DNA from: Alphaproteobacteria bacterium UBA7691
Lineage (GTDB): Bacteria; Pseudomonadota; Alphaproteobacteria; Ferrovibrionales; Ferrovibrionaceae
Length of the DNA: 10,425 nucleotides
Assembly (NCBI GenBank): GCA_002482765.1
Contig: DLGP01000146.1
Location: 12,606-23,030 of the forward strand
Direction of reading: 5' to 3'
The stretch's first letter is position 1; the number at the start of each line of letters is the position of its first letter. The notes below the pieces were generated by a model. The model was not told the DNA's origin. It did not search any database and saw only the letters and a list, made by a program, of their open reading frames with translations. Positions 1 through 5,865 of the stretch are shown here, one piece after another. Position numbers and translations under genes: made by a program.

Positions 1-1
1 C

Positions 2-1540
2 AAGGGCGCCGATGTGGGCGCCGACCTGGTGGGCAAGGTGGAAGCCGGCATTCCCGAGGATGACCCCCGCAACCCGGCCGTGATCGCCGACAATGTGGGC
101 GACAATGTGGGCGATTGCGCCGGCATGGCCGCTGACTTGTTTGAAACCTATGCGGTGACCATCGTTGCCACCATGGTGTTGTCGTCGATCTACTTCGCCG
201 CCGATGCCGCCACTGCCGCCAAGTTCATGCTGTATCCGCTGGTGATCTCCGGCGCCTGCATCATCACCTCGGTGATTGGCACCTATTTCGTCAAGCTGGG
301 CGCGTCGCAGAACATCATGGGCGCGCTCTACAAGGGCCTGATCGTTACCGGCATCCTGTCGGCCATCGCCTTGTACCCGGTGACCACCTGGATTTTCGGC
401 AGCATGGATGCCGGCTTCACCGTGGGCGCCAAGAGCTTCACGGCAATGAGCCTGTTCTGGTGCGGTATCGCCGGTCTGGTGGTGACGGCGCTGATCGTCT
501 GGGCAACCGAGTATTATACCTCGACCGAGTATCGCCCGGTGCGCAGCGTGGCCCAGGCTTCCACCACCGGCCATGGCACCAACGTGATCCAGGGCCTTGC
601 CGTGTCGATGGAAGCCACCGCTCTGCCGGCTTTGTTCATTGTTGCCGGCATCATCGTCACCAACATGCTGGCGGGTCTGCTCGGCATTGCCGTGGCGGTT
701 ACCACGATGCTGGCCCTGGCCGGTATGGTGGTGGCGCTGGACGCCTATGGCCCGGTTACCGACAATGCCGGCGGCATCGCCGAAATGTCGGACCTGCCCA
801 AGGATGTGCGCAAGACCACCGACGCGCTCGACGCCGTGGGTAACACCACCAAGGCCGTGACCAAGGGCTATGCCATCGGTTCGGCCGGCTTCGGCTCGCT
901 GGTGCTGTTTGCCGCCTATACGGAAGACCTCAAATACTTCTTCAAGGGCGTCACGATCGACTTCTCGCTCAGCAACCCCTATGTGGTGGTGGGCCTGCTG
1001 ATCGGTGGTCTGCTGCCGTATCTGTTCGGCGCCATGGGCATGACTGCGGTCGGCCGTGCTGCCGGCTCGGTGGTGGTTGAGGTGCGGCGCCAGTTCAAGG
1101 AAATCCCCGGCATCATGGAAGGCACGGCCAAGCCGGACTATTCCAAGGCAGTGGATTTGCTGACCAAGGCGGCGATCCGGGAGATGATCATCCCCAGCCT
1201 GCTGCCGGTGCTCAGCCCGATCGTGCTGTATTATGTGATCCTGGTGATTGCCGGCCAGGCGGCCGCTTTTGCCGCTGTGGGCGCGATGCTGCTGGGTGTG
1301 ATCGTCACCGGCGTATTCGTGGCGATTTCCATGACCGCCGGCGGCGGTGCCTGGGACAATGCCAAGAAGTACATTGAGGAAGGCCATCATGGCGGCAAGG
1401 GTTCGGATGCCCATAAGGCAGCCGTGACCGGCGATACCGTCGGCGATCCTTACAAGGACACGGCCGGCCCGGCCGTGAACCCGCTGATCAAGATCACCAA
1501 CATCGTGGCCTTGCTGCTGCTGGCGATGCTGGCACACTGA
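2..1540 (+). CDS. hppA: K+-independent proton-translocating membrane pyrophosphatase (5'-truncated)
   Basis: Integral membrane pump that hydrolyses pyrophosphate and moves H+ across the inner membrane. The visible part is 512 residues, the C-terminal three quarters of a family usually near 700. The reading frame is open from base 2 and the true start lies outside the window. The first residues carry the substrate and Mg-binding motif DVGADLVGKVE, followed by EDDPRNP and DNVGDNVGDCAGMAADLFE. A second acidic motif DNAGGIAEM sits near residue 255 and a third, GDTVGDPYKDTAGPAVNPLIK in two pieces, near the C-terminus. About ten hydrophobic segments lie between them. In GNTTKAVTKGY the lysine (bases 851-853) and the threonine three residues later (860-862) are the residues known in this family to mark K+-independent enzymes; K+-dependent ones have alanine there. 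H+ rather than Na+ transport is inferred from that subclass. The gene ends 26 bases before a strong terminator. Confidence 0.97.
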   Translation, partial: KGADVGADLVGKVEAGIPEDDPRNPAVIADNVGDNVGDCAGMAADLFETYAVTIVATMVLSSIYFAADAATAAKFMLYPLVISGACIITSVIGTYFVKLGASQNIMGALYKGLIVTGILSAIALYPVTTWIFGSMDAGFTVGAKSFTAMSLFWCGIAGLVVTALIVWATEYYTSTEYRPVRSVAQASTTGHGTNVIQGLAVSMEATALPALFIVAGIIVTNMLAGLLGIAVAVTTMLALAGMVVALDAYGPVTDNAGGIAEMSDLPKDVRKTTDALDAVGNTTKAVTKGYAIGSAGFGSLVLFAAYTEDLKYFFKGVTIDFSLSNPYVVVGLLIGGLLPYLFGAMGMTAVGRAAGSVVVEVRRQFKEIPGIMEGTAKPDYSKAVDLLTKAAIREMIIPSLLPVLSPIVLYYVILVIAGQAAAFAAVGAMLLGVIVTGVFVAISMTAGGGAWDNAKKYIEEGHHGGKGSDAHKAAVTGDTVGDPYKDTAGPAVNPLIKITNIVALLLLAMLAH

Positions 1541-1566
1541 TCCCGCCACAAAACAACAAGCGGCGA

Positions 1567-1597
1567 GGGCCGGGGGCAACCCCGGCCCTTTGCTTTT
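1567..1597 (+). terminator. Intrinsic terminator of hppA
   Basis: A perfect 9-bp GC stem, GGGCCGGGG (1567-1575) with CCCCGGCCC (1580-1588), closed by a GCAA (GNRA) tetraloop and followed by an interrupted T tract (TTTGCTTTT). It starts 26 bases after the hppA stop codon, as expected for a Rho-independent terminator. Confidence 0.9.
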
Positions 1598-1670
1598 GGG
1601 CTATGGCCAGCCTTGATTGGTTTTCCAGGAAATAAAATCTACATAAACATTCTTCGATAAAATTGGCTGG

Positions 1671-1685
1671 GTTCCGCAGCGGAAC
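1671..1685. promoter_or_regulatory. Perfect 15-bp palindrome, candidate operator
   Basis: GTTCCGC (1671-1677), one A, then GCGGAAC (1679-1685): two perfect 7-base arms around a single central base, inside the AT-rich part of the spacer upstream of the esterase gene. The short centre makes it a better protein-binding site than an RNA hairpin. It contains GTTC-N7-GAAC, whereas the alphaproteobacterial LexA box is a direct repeat GTTC-N7-GTTC, so LexA is not implied. The regulator is unknown. Confidence 0.4.
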
Positions 1686-1834
1686 AAGCTACTTATTCGC
1701 CATCGCCGGATAATCAAAGGTTGCTACAGCCGACGATTTCAAATAGTTACAATGAATACTCCTGGGCGGATGGCCGGCTTTTTTGGTCATCGGTCCTTAC
1801 GGGGCGGCGCCAGTTGGTGTCGTGACCTGTCCCT

Positions 1835-1850
1835 ACGGGCTTCGGCCCGT
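1835..1850 (+). other. UUCG-capped hairpin in the esterase leader
   Basis: ACGGGC (1835-1840), TTCG loop, GCCCGT (1845-1850): a perfect 6-bp stem with a cUUCGg-type tetraloop, one of the most stable RNA hairpins known. No T tract follows (the next bases are CCGCGCGG), so it is not an ordinary intrinsic terminator. It lies about 100 bases upstream of the esterase start codon. Confidence 0.55.
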
Positions 1851-1937
1851 CCGCGCGGATGATGCGTGGCTGCCGGATACGGCGCCGCGCCACCAGCTCC
1901 AGAAGTTTTGGCAGCCGGTGTATCCGATGGAACAACC

Positions 1938-1944
1938 AGGAAGG
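1938..1944 (+). promoter_or_regulatory. Ribosome binding site that fixes the esterase start
   Basis: AGGAAGG followed by a 7-base spacer and ATG at 1952. The reading frame stays open upstream to about 1859, but those extra 31 residues are Arg-rich, lack a Shine-Dalgarno sequence and overlap the hairpins of the leader. The start at 1952 is therefore chosen. Confidence 0.75.
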
Positions 1945-1951
1945 TAGTTGC

Positions 1952-3067
1952 ATGCTGGCTTTAACGTCTCCAGTACCTTATGCGGTTTATCAGCGTCGAC
2001 TGGCGCGTGTGGAGGAACCCAAGGCGGATTTTATTGCCGAGCCGGGACCATTACCCGGCCGCACCGTGGTGCGCTTCGCCGGCACGGCGGCGCCCAATTC
2101 GGCGGTCAGCCTGCGTATCATGACCGCCGATGTGCCGCGTGAACTGGTGGCGCCCGAATTGGGCCTGCGGACTGACAGCAAGGGCCGCTTTTCCTGTCGC
2201 ATCGCCCTGCCGGCCGGCGGCTGGTATCTGGCCAATTTGCGCCAGGGCGGCAAGGAAATCTCGATTGCCCCTTTCGGCATCGGCGAGGTCTATCTGATCG
2301 CCGGGCAATCCTATGCCGGCAACTACCATTCCAGCCGCATGGCCGTGACCGAACCGAAGGGCCGGGTGGTGGCGCTGAGTCCGCGCCGCAAGCTGTGGCG
2401 CGTGGCGCATGACCCGCAGCCGACGCTGGATTACCCGGAAGATGGCGAGCGCTACTGGGCGCATGTCAATCGCATGCAGGCGATGTTCCATATGCACCAG
2501 CGTTTTGATGGTGGCAGCATCTGGCCGCTGGTTGGCGACATGCTGGTGGGGGTGCTGGGTGTGCCGGTCGGCTTTGCCAATCTGTCTTTTGGCGGCTCTG
2601 GGATAGAGAAATGGCACCCGGACGAAAAACTGTTTGAATATATGCGCGATATCGCCTTGTCGCTGGGCCGCTTCCGGGCCGTGCTGTGGGCGCAGGGCGA
2701 AAAGGATGTGCAGGATGGCATGGCGCCGGAGGAATGGAGCCGGCGGCTGAAGCGCATCCAGCGCGCCCTGGCCGAAGACCTGGATTTCACGCCGGATTGG
2801 CTGGTGGCCAAATCCACCAAACATCCCACGGTTTACAGCCTGCCGGAACGTGAGGATGCCTTGCGCGCCGCCGTCGACAAGTTATGGCGTAGGGACGATA
2901 CAATCTTTCCGGGGGCTGATACTGATCGCCTGGTGGGCGACGAGAATCGCGCCGGCCTGGGCGATAGCGCGCATTTCAGCCGCGATGGCCAGCACCGCGC
3001 CGCCTGGCTGTGGTTTCACGCCATCATGGCGCATATCGAACACCGTGAGGCATTGGCAGCGGCGTGA
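1952..3067 (+). CDS. SGNH-family carbohydrate esterase, sialate O-acetylesterase-like
   Basis: Predicted 371-residue ester hydrolase resembling sialic-acid-specific acetylesterases (PF03629-like). Residues 20-110 look like a beta-rich accessory domain (VVRFAGTAAPNSAVSLRI), followed by the SGNH hydrolase domain. Block I is VYLIAGQSYAG with nucleophile Ser120. A GGSG loop lies at 214-217 (SFGGSGIEKWHP). Block III is LWAQGEKD with Gln248-Gly249-Glu250. The Asp/His pair is in GDSAHFSRDG (Asp338, His341). All catalytic blocks therefore seem present. The substrate is unknown; acetylated sugars are the usual targets of the family. No signal peptide or lipobox is visible at the N-terminus (MLALTSPVPYAVYQRRLARV), which is odd for a family that is often exported. 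The gene stands alone between the hppA terminator and a convergent gene 6 bp away, so context does not give a pathway. Confidence 0.8.
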   Translation: MLALTSPVPYAVYQRRLARVEEPKADFIAEPGPLPGRTVVRFAGTAAPNSAVSLRIMTADVPRELVAPELGLRTDSKGRFSCRIALPAGGWYLANLRQGGKEISIAPFGIGEVYLIAGQSYAGNYHSSRMAVTEPKGRVVALSPRRKLWRVAHDPQPTLDYPEDGERYWAHVNRMQAMFHMHQRFDGGSIWPLVGDMLVGVLGVPVGFANLSFGGSGIEKWHPDEKLFEYMRDIALSLGRFRAVLWAQGEKDVQDGMAPEEWSRRLKRIQRALAEDLDFTPDWLVAKSTKHPTVYSLPEREDALRAAVDKLWRRDDTIFPGADTDRLVGDENRAGLGDSAHFSRDGQHRAAWLWFHAIMAHIEHREALAAA

Positions 3068-3073
3068 CGTAAC

Positions 3074-3931
3074 TCAGAGCGCCACGGCGGTGGCGCTGAG
3101 CACCAGCAGGATCGTCACTTCGGCCACCTGCTGCGTCGAGCCGAGCAGGGCTTCATCATGGCCGCCAAGCCGCTTGCGGCCCAGGGCGTGCATCGCCAGC
3201 GCCACCAGCGCCACGGTCAGGATAACCGCCAGCAGCAGTTTCAGGCTGAGCAGCAGCAGGCCGCAGAGCAACGCCAGCGCACCGGCCTGTAGGGCGGCGG
3301 CCAGCGGCACATCGCCCTCGGCCGGCCCGGCCTGGTCATTCGGTGCCGGCGGCAGCAGAAACCACACCCATACCATGGCGGCGCGTGAACCGGCGCCGGC
3401 CAGCACCAGGGCAATGGTGGCAGCGGTGCCATAACTCACCGTGGCTTCAAATTCCTCCGCGACAGAGAGCAGGCTGTTGGCCAAATCCTCAATGCCGTTG
3501 CTGCGCAAGGCGATCAGCAGCAGCAAAGCCAGCAGGCCATTGATGCCGATCCGGTTGCCAAAGTGTGCAGGATCCGCCGGCATCAGGCGCCAGCCGCGAA
3601 AACCATCCGTCAGTCTGGCCAGGCTGCGCTCGTGGCGCCCGCCAGTCAGCAATATCTGGCTGGCTATGGCAAGCAGCGCGGCGCTGCCGATGCCAAGCCC
3701 CAGCGACACGGCGGCCAGGAATACCAGGCCACCGCCCAGGCCGATCAAGGCGCCGATCAGCGGATAAGCCCAGCTTGCCGCCGCCTGGCGCTGCACACTG
3801 GCATCCCCGGGCAAAGCGGCGGGTAACGGCAAGGCGGTCAGGGCGCGCAACGCCAGCAACAGATCATGCCGGCGCCGCTGCCAGCCATGGCGCGGCGGTT
3901 CGGATTCGGGGGCTGAATGCGGCTCTGCCAT
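3074..3931 (-). CDS. CobS-like membrane protein (adenosylcobinamide-GDP ribazoletransferase family, divergent motif)
   Basis: The family joins adenosylcobinamide-GDP with alpha-ribazole in the last step of cobalamin assembly, in the inner membrane. This 285-residue protein has the family layout: an N-terminal ALRALTALPLP stretch (about 28-38), YPLIGALIGLGGGLVF (56-71), the signature region LLTGGRHERSLARLTDGF (94-111), RIGINGLLALLLLIALR, GSRAAMVWVWFLLPP and a final hydrophobic segment. The usual signature is GG-x-H-x-D-G-L-A-D-x-x-D-G. Here His100 and Asp109 remain, but the two middle aspartates are Arg102 and Arg106, and the next conserved DSR/xG is GNRIG. Catalysis as CobS is therefore doubtful, so no symbol is given. 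ATG at 3931 is chosen. A TTG at 4015 overlapping the bamE stop would add 28 proline-rich residues encoded by a slippage-prone repeat. The gene lies 80 bp after bamE on the same strand with no terminator between them. No other cobalamin gene is in the window. Confidence 0.75.
   Translation of the reverse strand: MAEPHSAPESEPPRHGWQRRRHDLLLALRALTALPLPAALPGDASVQRQAAASWAYPLIGALIGLGGGLVFLAAVSLGLGIGSAALLAIASQILLTGGRHERSLARLTDGFRGWRLMPADPAHFGNRIGINGLLALLLLIALRSNGIEDLANSLLSVAEEFEATVSYGTAATIALVLAGAGSRAAMVWVWFLLPPAPNDQAGPAEGDVPLAAALQAGALALLCGLLLLSLKLLLAVILTVALVALAMHALGRKRLGGHDEALLGSTQQVAEVTILLVLSATAVAL
3078..3097. terminator. Hairpin at the convergent gene junction, possible bidirectional transcript end
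   Basis: AGCGCCAC (3078-3085), GGCG loop, GTGGCGCT (3090-3097): a perfect 8-bp inverted repeat at the very end of the CobS-like coding region, 10 bases past the esterase stop. It can be extended by three pairs (CTC 3073-3075 with GAG 3098-3100) across a 2-base bulge. The two genes are only 6 bp apart, so this is the only visible candidate for ending either transcript. No T tract follows on either strand, so it may only stabilise 3' ends. Confidence 0.3.
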
Positions 3932-3940
3932 CGGGCTGGC

Positions 3941-3981
3941 CTCAGGGGACTGGCTCAGGGGGACTGGCTCAGGGGGGGGGG
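3941..3981. repeat. Short tandem repeat ending in a G10 tract
   Basis: Three units begin CTCAG and carry a growing G run: 3941-3953 (four G, then ACTGG), 3954-3967 (five G, then ACTGG) and 3968-3981, where the run is ten G (3972-3981) and the unit then breaks off. On the transcribed strand of the CobS-like gene this is a C10 run. It lies between the bamE stop and the chosen ATG. Both the tandem unit and the homopolymer are typical substrates for replication slippage. Confidence 0.85.
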
Positions 3982-4011
3982 CGGGTTCAAGCGGTTTGCA
4001 GCGCCCGGCCC

Positions 4012-4479
4012 TCAACGATTGCTGCGGCCGGTATTCTGATTGTTGAAGCGGCCAAAATTACCGAGCAACTGCTCAAGCACGGTAATGTCCTTGCCCTTGG
4101 TCGGGGTTTCGCGCTCAACAAAAGCCACTTGGCGGCCGTCCTTCATGCCATAGCGCTTGATCTCGGCCACCTTGCCATCCTTGCCGAAGCTGATCGCCAG
4201 CACCTGCTGGTCAATCAATTCCGGGGCCAAGAAGGCCACGGCCTCGGTTTCGGAGGAAATGTAATACCAGATCGTGCCCCATTGCGGGAAAGTGGAGGTG
4301 GTGGAGGGCGAGCCGAGCGCGGCATTAACCTGCGGCTCGGTGCTGACACCAACCTTGACTTCCTTGAGCCGGTCCTCGTCGATTTGGGCGCCACGGTAAT
4401 CCTGGCGCGGCGCACAGGCCGCCAGACCGGCGCATAGAAGCGCCAGCAGCAGCAAGGTGCGGGGCGTGGAAAGTGCCAT
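4012..4479 (-). CDS. bamE: Outer membrane protein assembly factor BamE (SmpA/OmlA lipoprotein)
   Basis: Small lipoprotein of the BAM complex, which folds beta-barrel proteins into the outer membrane. Its 155 residues start with a lipoprotein signal (hydrophobic LLLLALLCAGLAAC; lipobox LAAC with acylated Cys22). The SmpA/OmlA fold follows: KVGVSTEPQVNAALGSPSTTS, TIWYYISS, a turn with FLAPELIDQQVLAISFGKDGKV, and the C-terminal TPTKGKDITVLEQLLGNFGRFN that is characteristic of alphaproteobacterial members. The start codon at 4479 has no strong Shine-Dalgarno sequence (GAG about 12 bases upstream), but it gives exactly the expected signal peptide. The gene is divergent from the cytochrome bc1 chaperone gene, with 99 bp between them, and a good promoter is seen in that gap. 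The CobS-like gene follows downstream and may be co-transcribed. Confidence 0.93.
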   Translation of the reverse strand: MALSTPRTLLLLALLCAGLAACAPRQDYRGAQIDEDRLKEVKVGVSTEPQVNAALGSPSTTSTFPQWGTIWYYISSETEAVAFLAPELIDQQVLAISFGKDGKVAEIKRYGMKDGRQVAFVERETPTKGKDITVLEQLLGNFGRFNNQNTGRSNR

Positions 4480-4509
4480 GGTTTGGAGACTCGCGCTTAA
4501 GACCGCAGG

Positions 4510-4538
4510 ATATTATCTTGTCCGCGCCGGAAACGCAA
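4510..4538 (-). promoter_or_regulatory. Sigma70-like promoter of bamE
   Basis: Read on the minus strand: -35 TTGCGT (4538-4533), a 17-base spacer, then -10 TAATAT (4515-4510). Transcription would start near 4503, giving a leader of about 24 bases before the bamE ATG. The spacing and the -10 are close to consensus. Confidence 0.65.
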
Positions 4539-4578
4539 ACCGGCACCGTGTCGCAGCAATAGAAACGATTTAGATCAT

Positions 4579-5115
4579 ATGCTTAAAGCCATTTTCTCGC
4601 TCTTTGCTGGAAACAAGCCGGAATCCCCGGCGGCCAAACTCTATACCGCCGTGGTGGCGCAGGCACGCCAGCCGGGCTTCTATATTGAGCGCGGCGTGCC
4701 AGACAGCCTGGATGGCCGCTTTGACCTTTTGGTGCTGCATACCTTTCTGGTGCTGCGGCGGCTGAGTGGCCTGGGCGCGCAAGGCCAGGCCATCGCACAG
4801 GAATTATCGGATATTGTCTTTGCCGATATGGACGGCAATCTGCGCGAAATCGGCGTGGGCGATCTGGGCGTCGGCAAAAAGATCAAGGCCATGGCCAAGG
4901 CGTTTTTTGGCCGGCTGACGGTTTATGAGGCGGCGCTCAATGCCAGCGACGATACCAGCCTGACTGACGCGCTGACACGCAATCTATATGGCACAGTGGC
5001 GCAGCCCGATCCGGCTGCTGCGGCCTGGATGGCCGGCTATATGCGCCGCGCCGATGCTGCCCTGGCCGGGCAGGGCGAGGGGCTTTTGGCTGGCCGGGTC
5101 GATTTTCCGGCCTGA
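4579..5115 (+). CDS. Ubiquinol-cytochrome c chaperone family protein (CBP3/UQCC1-like)
   Basis: Assembly factor related to mitochondrial Cbp3/UQCC1, which helps newly made cytochrome b enter the cytochrome bc1 complex; in bacteria it is expected in the cytoplasm or at the inner face of the membrane. The 178 residues match the bacterial single-domain form along their whole length: LYTAVVAQARQPGFY (21-35), GVPDSLDGRFDLLVLH (39-54), the acidic FADMDGNLREIGVGD (81-95), the basic VGKKIKAMAKAFFGRL (98-113) and a helical C-terminal half. ATG at 4579 matches the usual family N-terminus, but I see no Shine-Dalgarno sequence before it and no convincing promoter on this strand of the divergent gap. It is followed by the DUF177 gene on the same strand. 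Confidence 0.88.
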   Translation: MLKAIFSLFAGNKPESPAAKLYTAVVAQARQPGFYIERGVPDSLDGRFDLLVLHTFLVLRRLSGLGAQGQAIAQELSDIVFADMDGNLREIGVGDLGVGKKIKAMAKAFFGRLTVYEAALNASDDTSLTDALTRNLYGTVAQPDPAAAAWMAGYMRRADAALAGQGEGLLAGRVDFPA

Positions 5116-5136
5116 AACACACCGTCACAAAGGCCA

Positions 5137-5165
5137 TTGACCTAGGCCGCGTCGGCCCCTATGGT
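5137..5165 (+). promoter_or_regulatory. Sigma70-like promoter of the DUF177 gene
   Basis: TTGACC (5137-5142), a 17-base spacer, TATGGT (5160-5165). The -10 element overlaps the ATG at 5161, so a transcript starting near 5172 cannot use that ATG. This supports the downstream GTG at 5203 as the real start. Confidence 0.6.
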
Positions 5166-5190
5166 CCGCCGCCCATTTACATCCCAGGCT

Positions 5191-5194
5191 GGAG
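5191..5194 (+). promoter_or_regulatory. Ribosome binding site deciding the DUF177 start
   Basis: GGAG with an 8-base spacer to GTG at 5203. No comparable site precedes the in-frame ATG at 5161. Confidence 0.7.
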
Positions 5195-5202
5195 TGCGGT
5201 CG

Positions 5203-5781
5203 GTGTCGAAAACGCCGGTGCAAAACGAATTTTCCCATCCCATCGAAGTGGCCCAGATCGGCCCCGAAGGCGTATCTGTGCGCCTACAGGCGGCCGAATC
5301 GGTGCGCATTGCGCTGGCCAAGCGGTTCCATATTCCGGCCGTGCTGAGCCTGCGCGCCGAATTGCGCGTGCAGCCGGGTGTAGAAAGCGGCCATTTCCAG
5401 GTGACGGGCCGGCTTTGGGCCGAAGTGGAGCAAAGCTGCGTGGTTTCGCTCGATCCGGTGCGTGAAACGCTGGACGAGGAATTTGAGCGTGGTTTTGCGC
5501 CCCCCGAGGCGGTGGCTGAAATCCTGGCCGCCCTGCCGGAGTCGGATGACGACGAGTCGGAATGGCTCGACCCTGATGCCATTGATCCGCCAGACCCGAT
5601 TGAGGGCGGTGTGATTGATGTGGGCGAGGTGGTGGCCGAGGAATTGGCCCTGTCGCTCAACCCCTATCCGCGTAAGCCTGATGCTGAATTACCCGCAGGT
5701 TTTACGCCCGATCCTGAGCCGGAAGCCAAGGTCAGCCCGTTTGCGGTGCTGGCCCAGCTTAAGAAAGGCTCTGAAAAGTAA
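5203..5781 (+). CDS. DUF177 / YceD family protein (23S rRNA accumulation protein)
   Basis: Member of the YceD/DUF177 family, whose bacterial and plant members are linked to 23S rRNA accumulation or large-subunit biogenesis. It is nearly always encoded just before rpmF, as here. From the GTG start the protein has 192 residues: an N-terminal NEFSHPIEVAQI, a beta-rich core (LRAELRVQPGVESGHFQVTG), the central QSCVVSLDPV with Cys79 where other family members have a CxxC-like site, the acidic FERGFAP and ESDDDESEWLDPD stretches, IDVGEVVAEELALSLNPYPRKP (138-159) and the typical C-terminal SPFAVLAQLKK. The start is set by the GGAG site and by the promoter overlapping the alternative ATG at 5161. Only one cysteine of the possible metal-binding set is seen, as is usual in alphaproteobacterial forms. 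The biochemical role is not established for this branch. Confidence 0.88.
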   Translation: MSKTPVQNEFSHPIEVAQIGPEGVSVRLQAAESVRIALAKRFHIPAVLSLRAELRVQPGVESGHFQVTGRLWAEVEQSCVVSLDPVRETLDEEFERGFAPPEAVAEILAALPESDDDESEWLDPDAIDPPDPIEGGVIDVGEVVAEELALSLNPYPRKPDAELPAGFTPDPEPEAKVSPFAVLAQLKKGSEK

Positions 5782-5791
5782 GGCAAGGCCC

Positions 5792-5820
5792 TTGGTCCCC
5801 GGGGCGCCTGAGAGTATAAG
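5792..5820 (+). promoter_or_regulatory. Sigma70-like promoter of rpmF-plsX-fabH
   Basis: TTGGTC (5792-5797), a 17-base spacer, TATAAG (5815-5820), directly after the DUF177 stop codon. The start site would be near 5827, giving rpmF a leader of about 77 bases. It offers the ribosomal protein and lipid genes a promoter separate from the DUF177 one. Confidence 0.65.
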
Positions 5821-5865
5821 ACGGGGATTCTTGGCCTGGGCGATGGTTGGAAGACCTGCCCAATG

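Larger units (their letters stand above)
1598..1951 (+). other. Gene-free spacer and probable structured 5' leader of the esterase gene
   Basis: This 354-base stretch has no credible gene. The first half (about 1615-1755) is clearly more AT-rich than the rest of the window and is the likely promoter zone. A -10-like TACAAT lies at 1748-1753, but I see no good -35 at the right distance (TTGCTA at 1721 is too far). The second half is GC-rich with several inverted repeats. GATGGCC (1769-1775) pairs with GGTCATC (1785-1791, one G-T pair) around a loop containing TTTTTT. A UUCG hairpin lies at 1835-1850. GCCG-GATA-CGGC at 1872-1883 is nested inside GTGGC (1866-1870) and GCCAC (1889-1893). CGGATAC (1874-1880) can instead pair with GTATCCG (1920-1926), just before the ribosome binding site. 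No known riboswitch class was recognised. Confidence 0.5.

Noticed and set aside
1671..1685. LexA/SOS box
   Set aside because: The alphaproteobacterial box is the direct repeat GTTC-N7-GTTC; this site is an inverted repeat GTTC-N7-GAAC.
1598..1951. Cobalamin or other known riboswitch upstream of the esterase
   Set aside because: I could not find the B12 box or the conserved core of any riboswitch class I know; the stems alone do not identify one.
1747..1953. Small minus-strand frame (68 codons) in the hppA-esterase spacer
   Set aside because: It has no ribosome binding site on that strand, is Arg/Pro-rich, and coincides with the hairpins of the leader.
2051..2824. Minus-strand open frame (257 codons) opposite the esterase gene
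   Set aside because: The sense frame holds complete SGNH blocks and a strong ribosome binding site; the antisense frame has neither.
3565..4437. Plus-strand open frame (290 codons) across the CobS-like gene and bamE
   Set aside because: It is antisense to bamE, which has a signal peptide, a promoter and family motifs, and its composition is Arg/Gly-rich without recognisable motifs.
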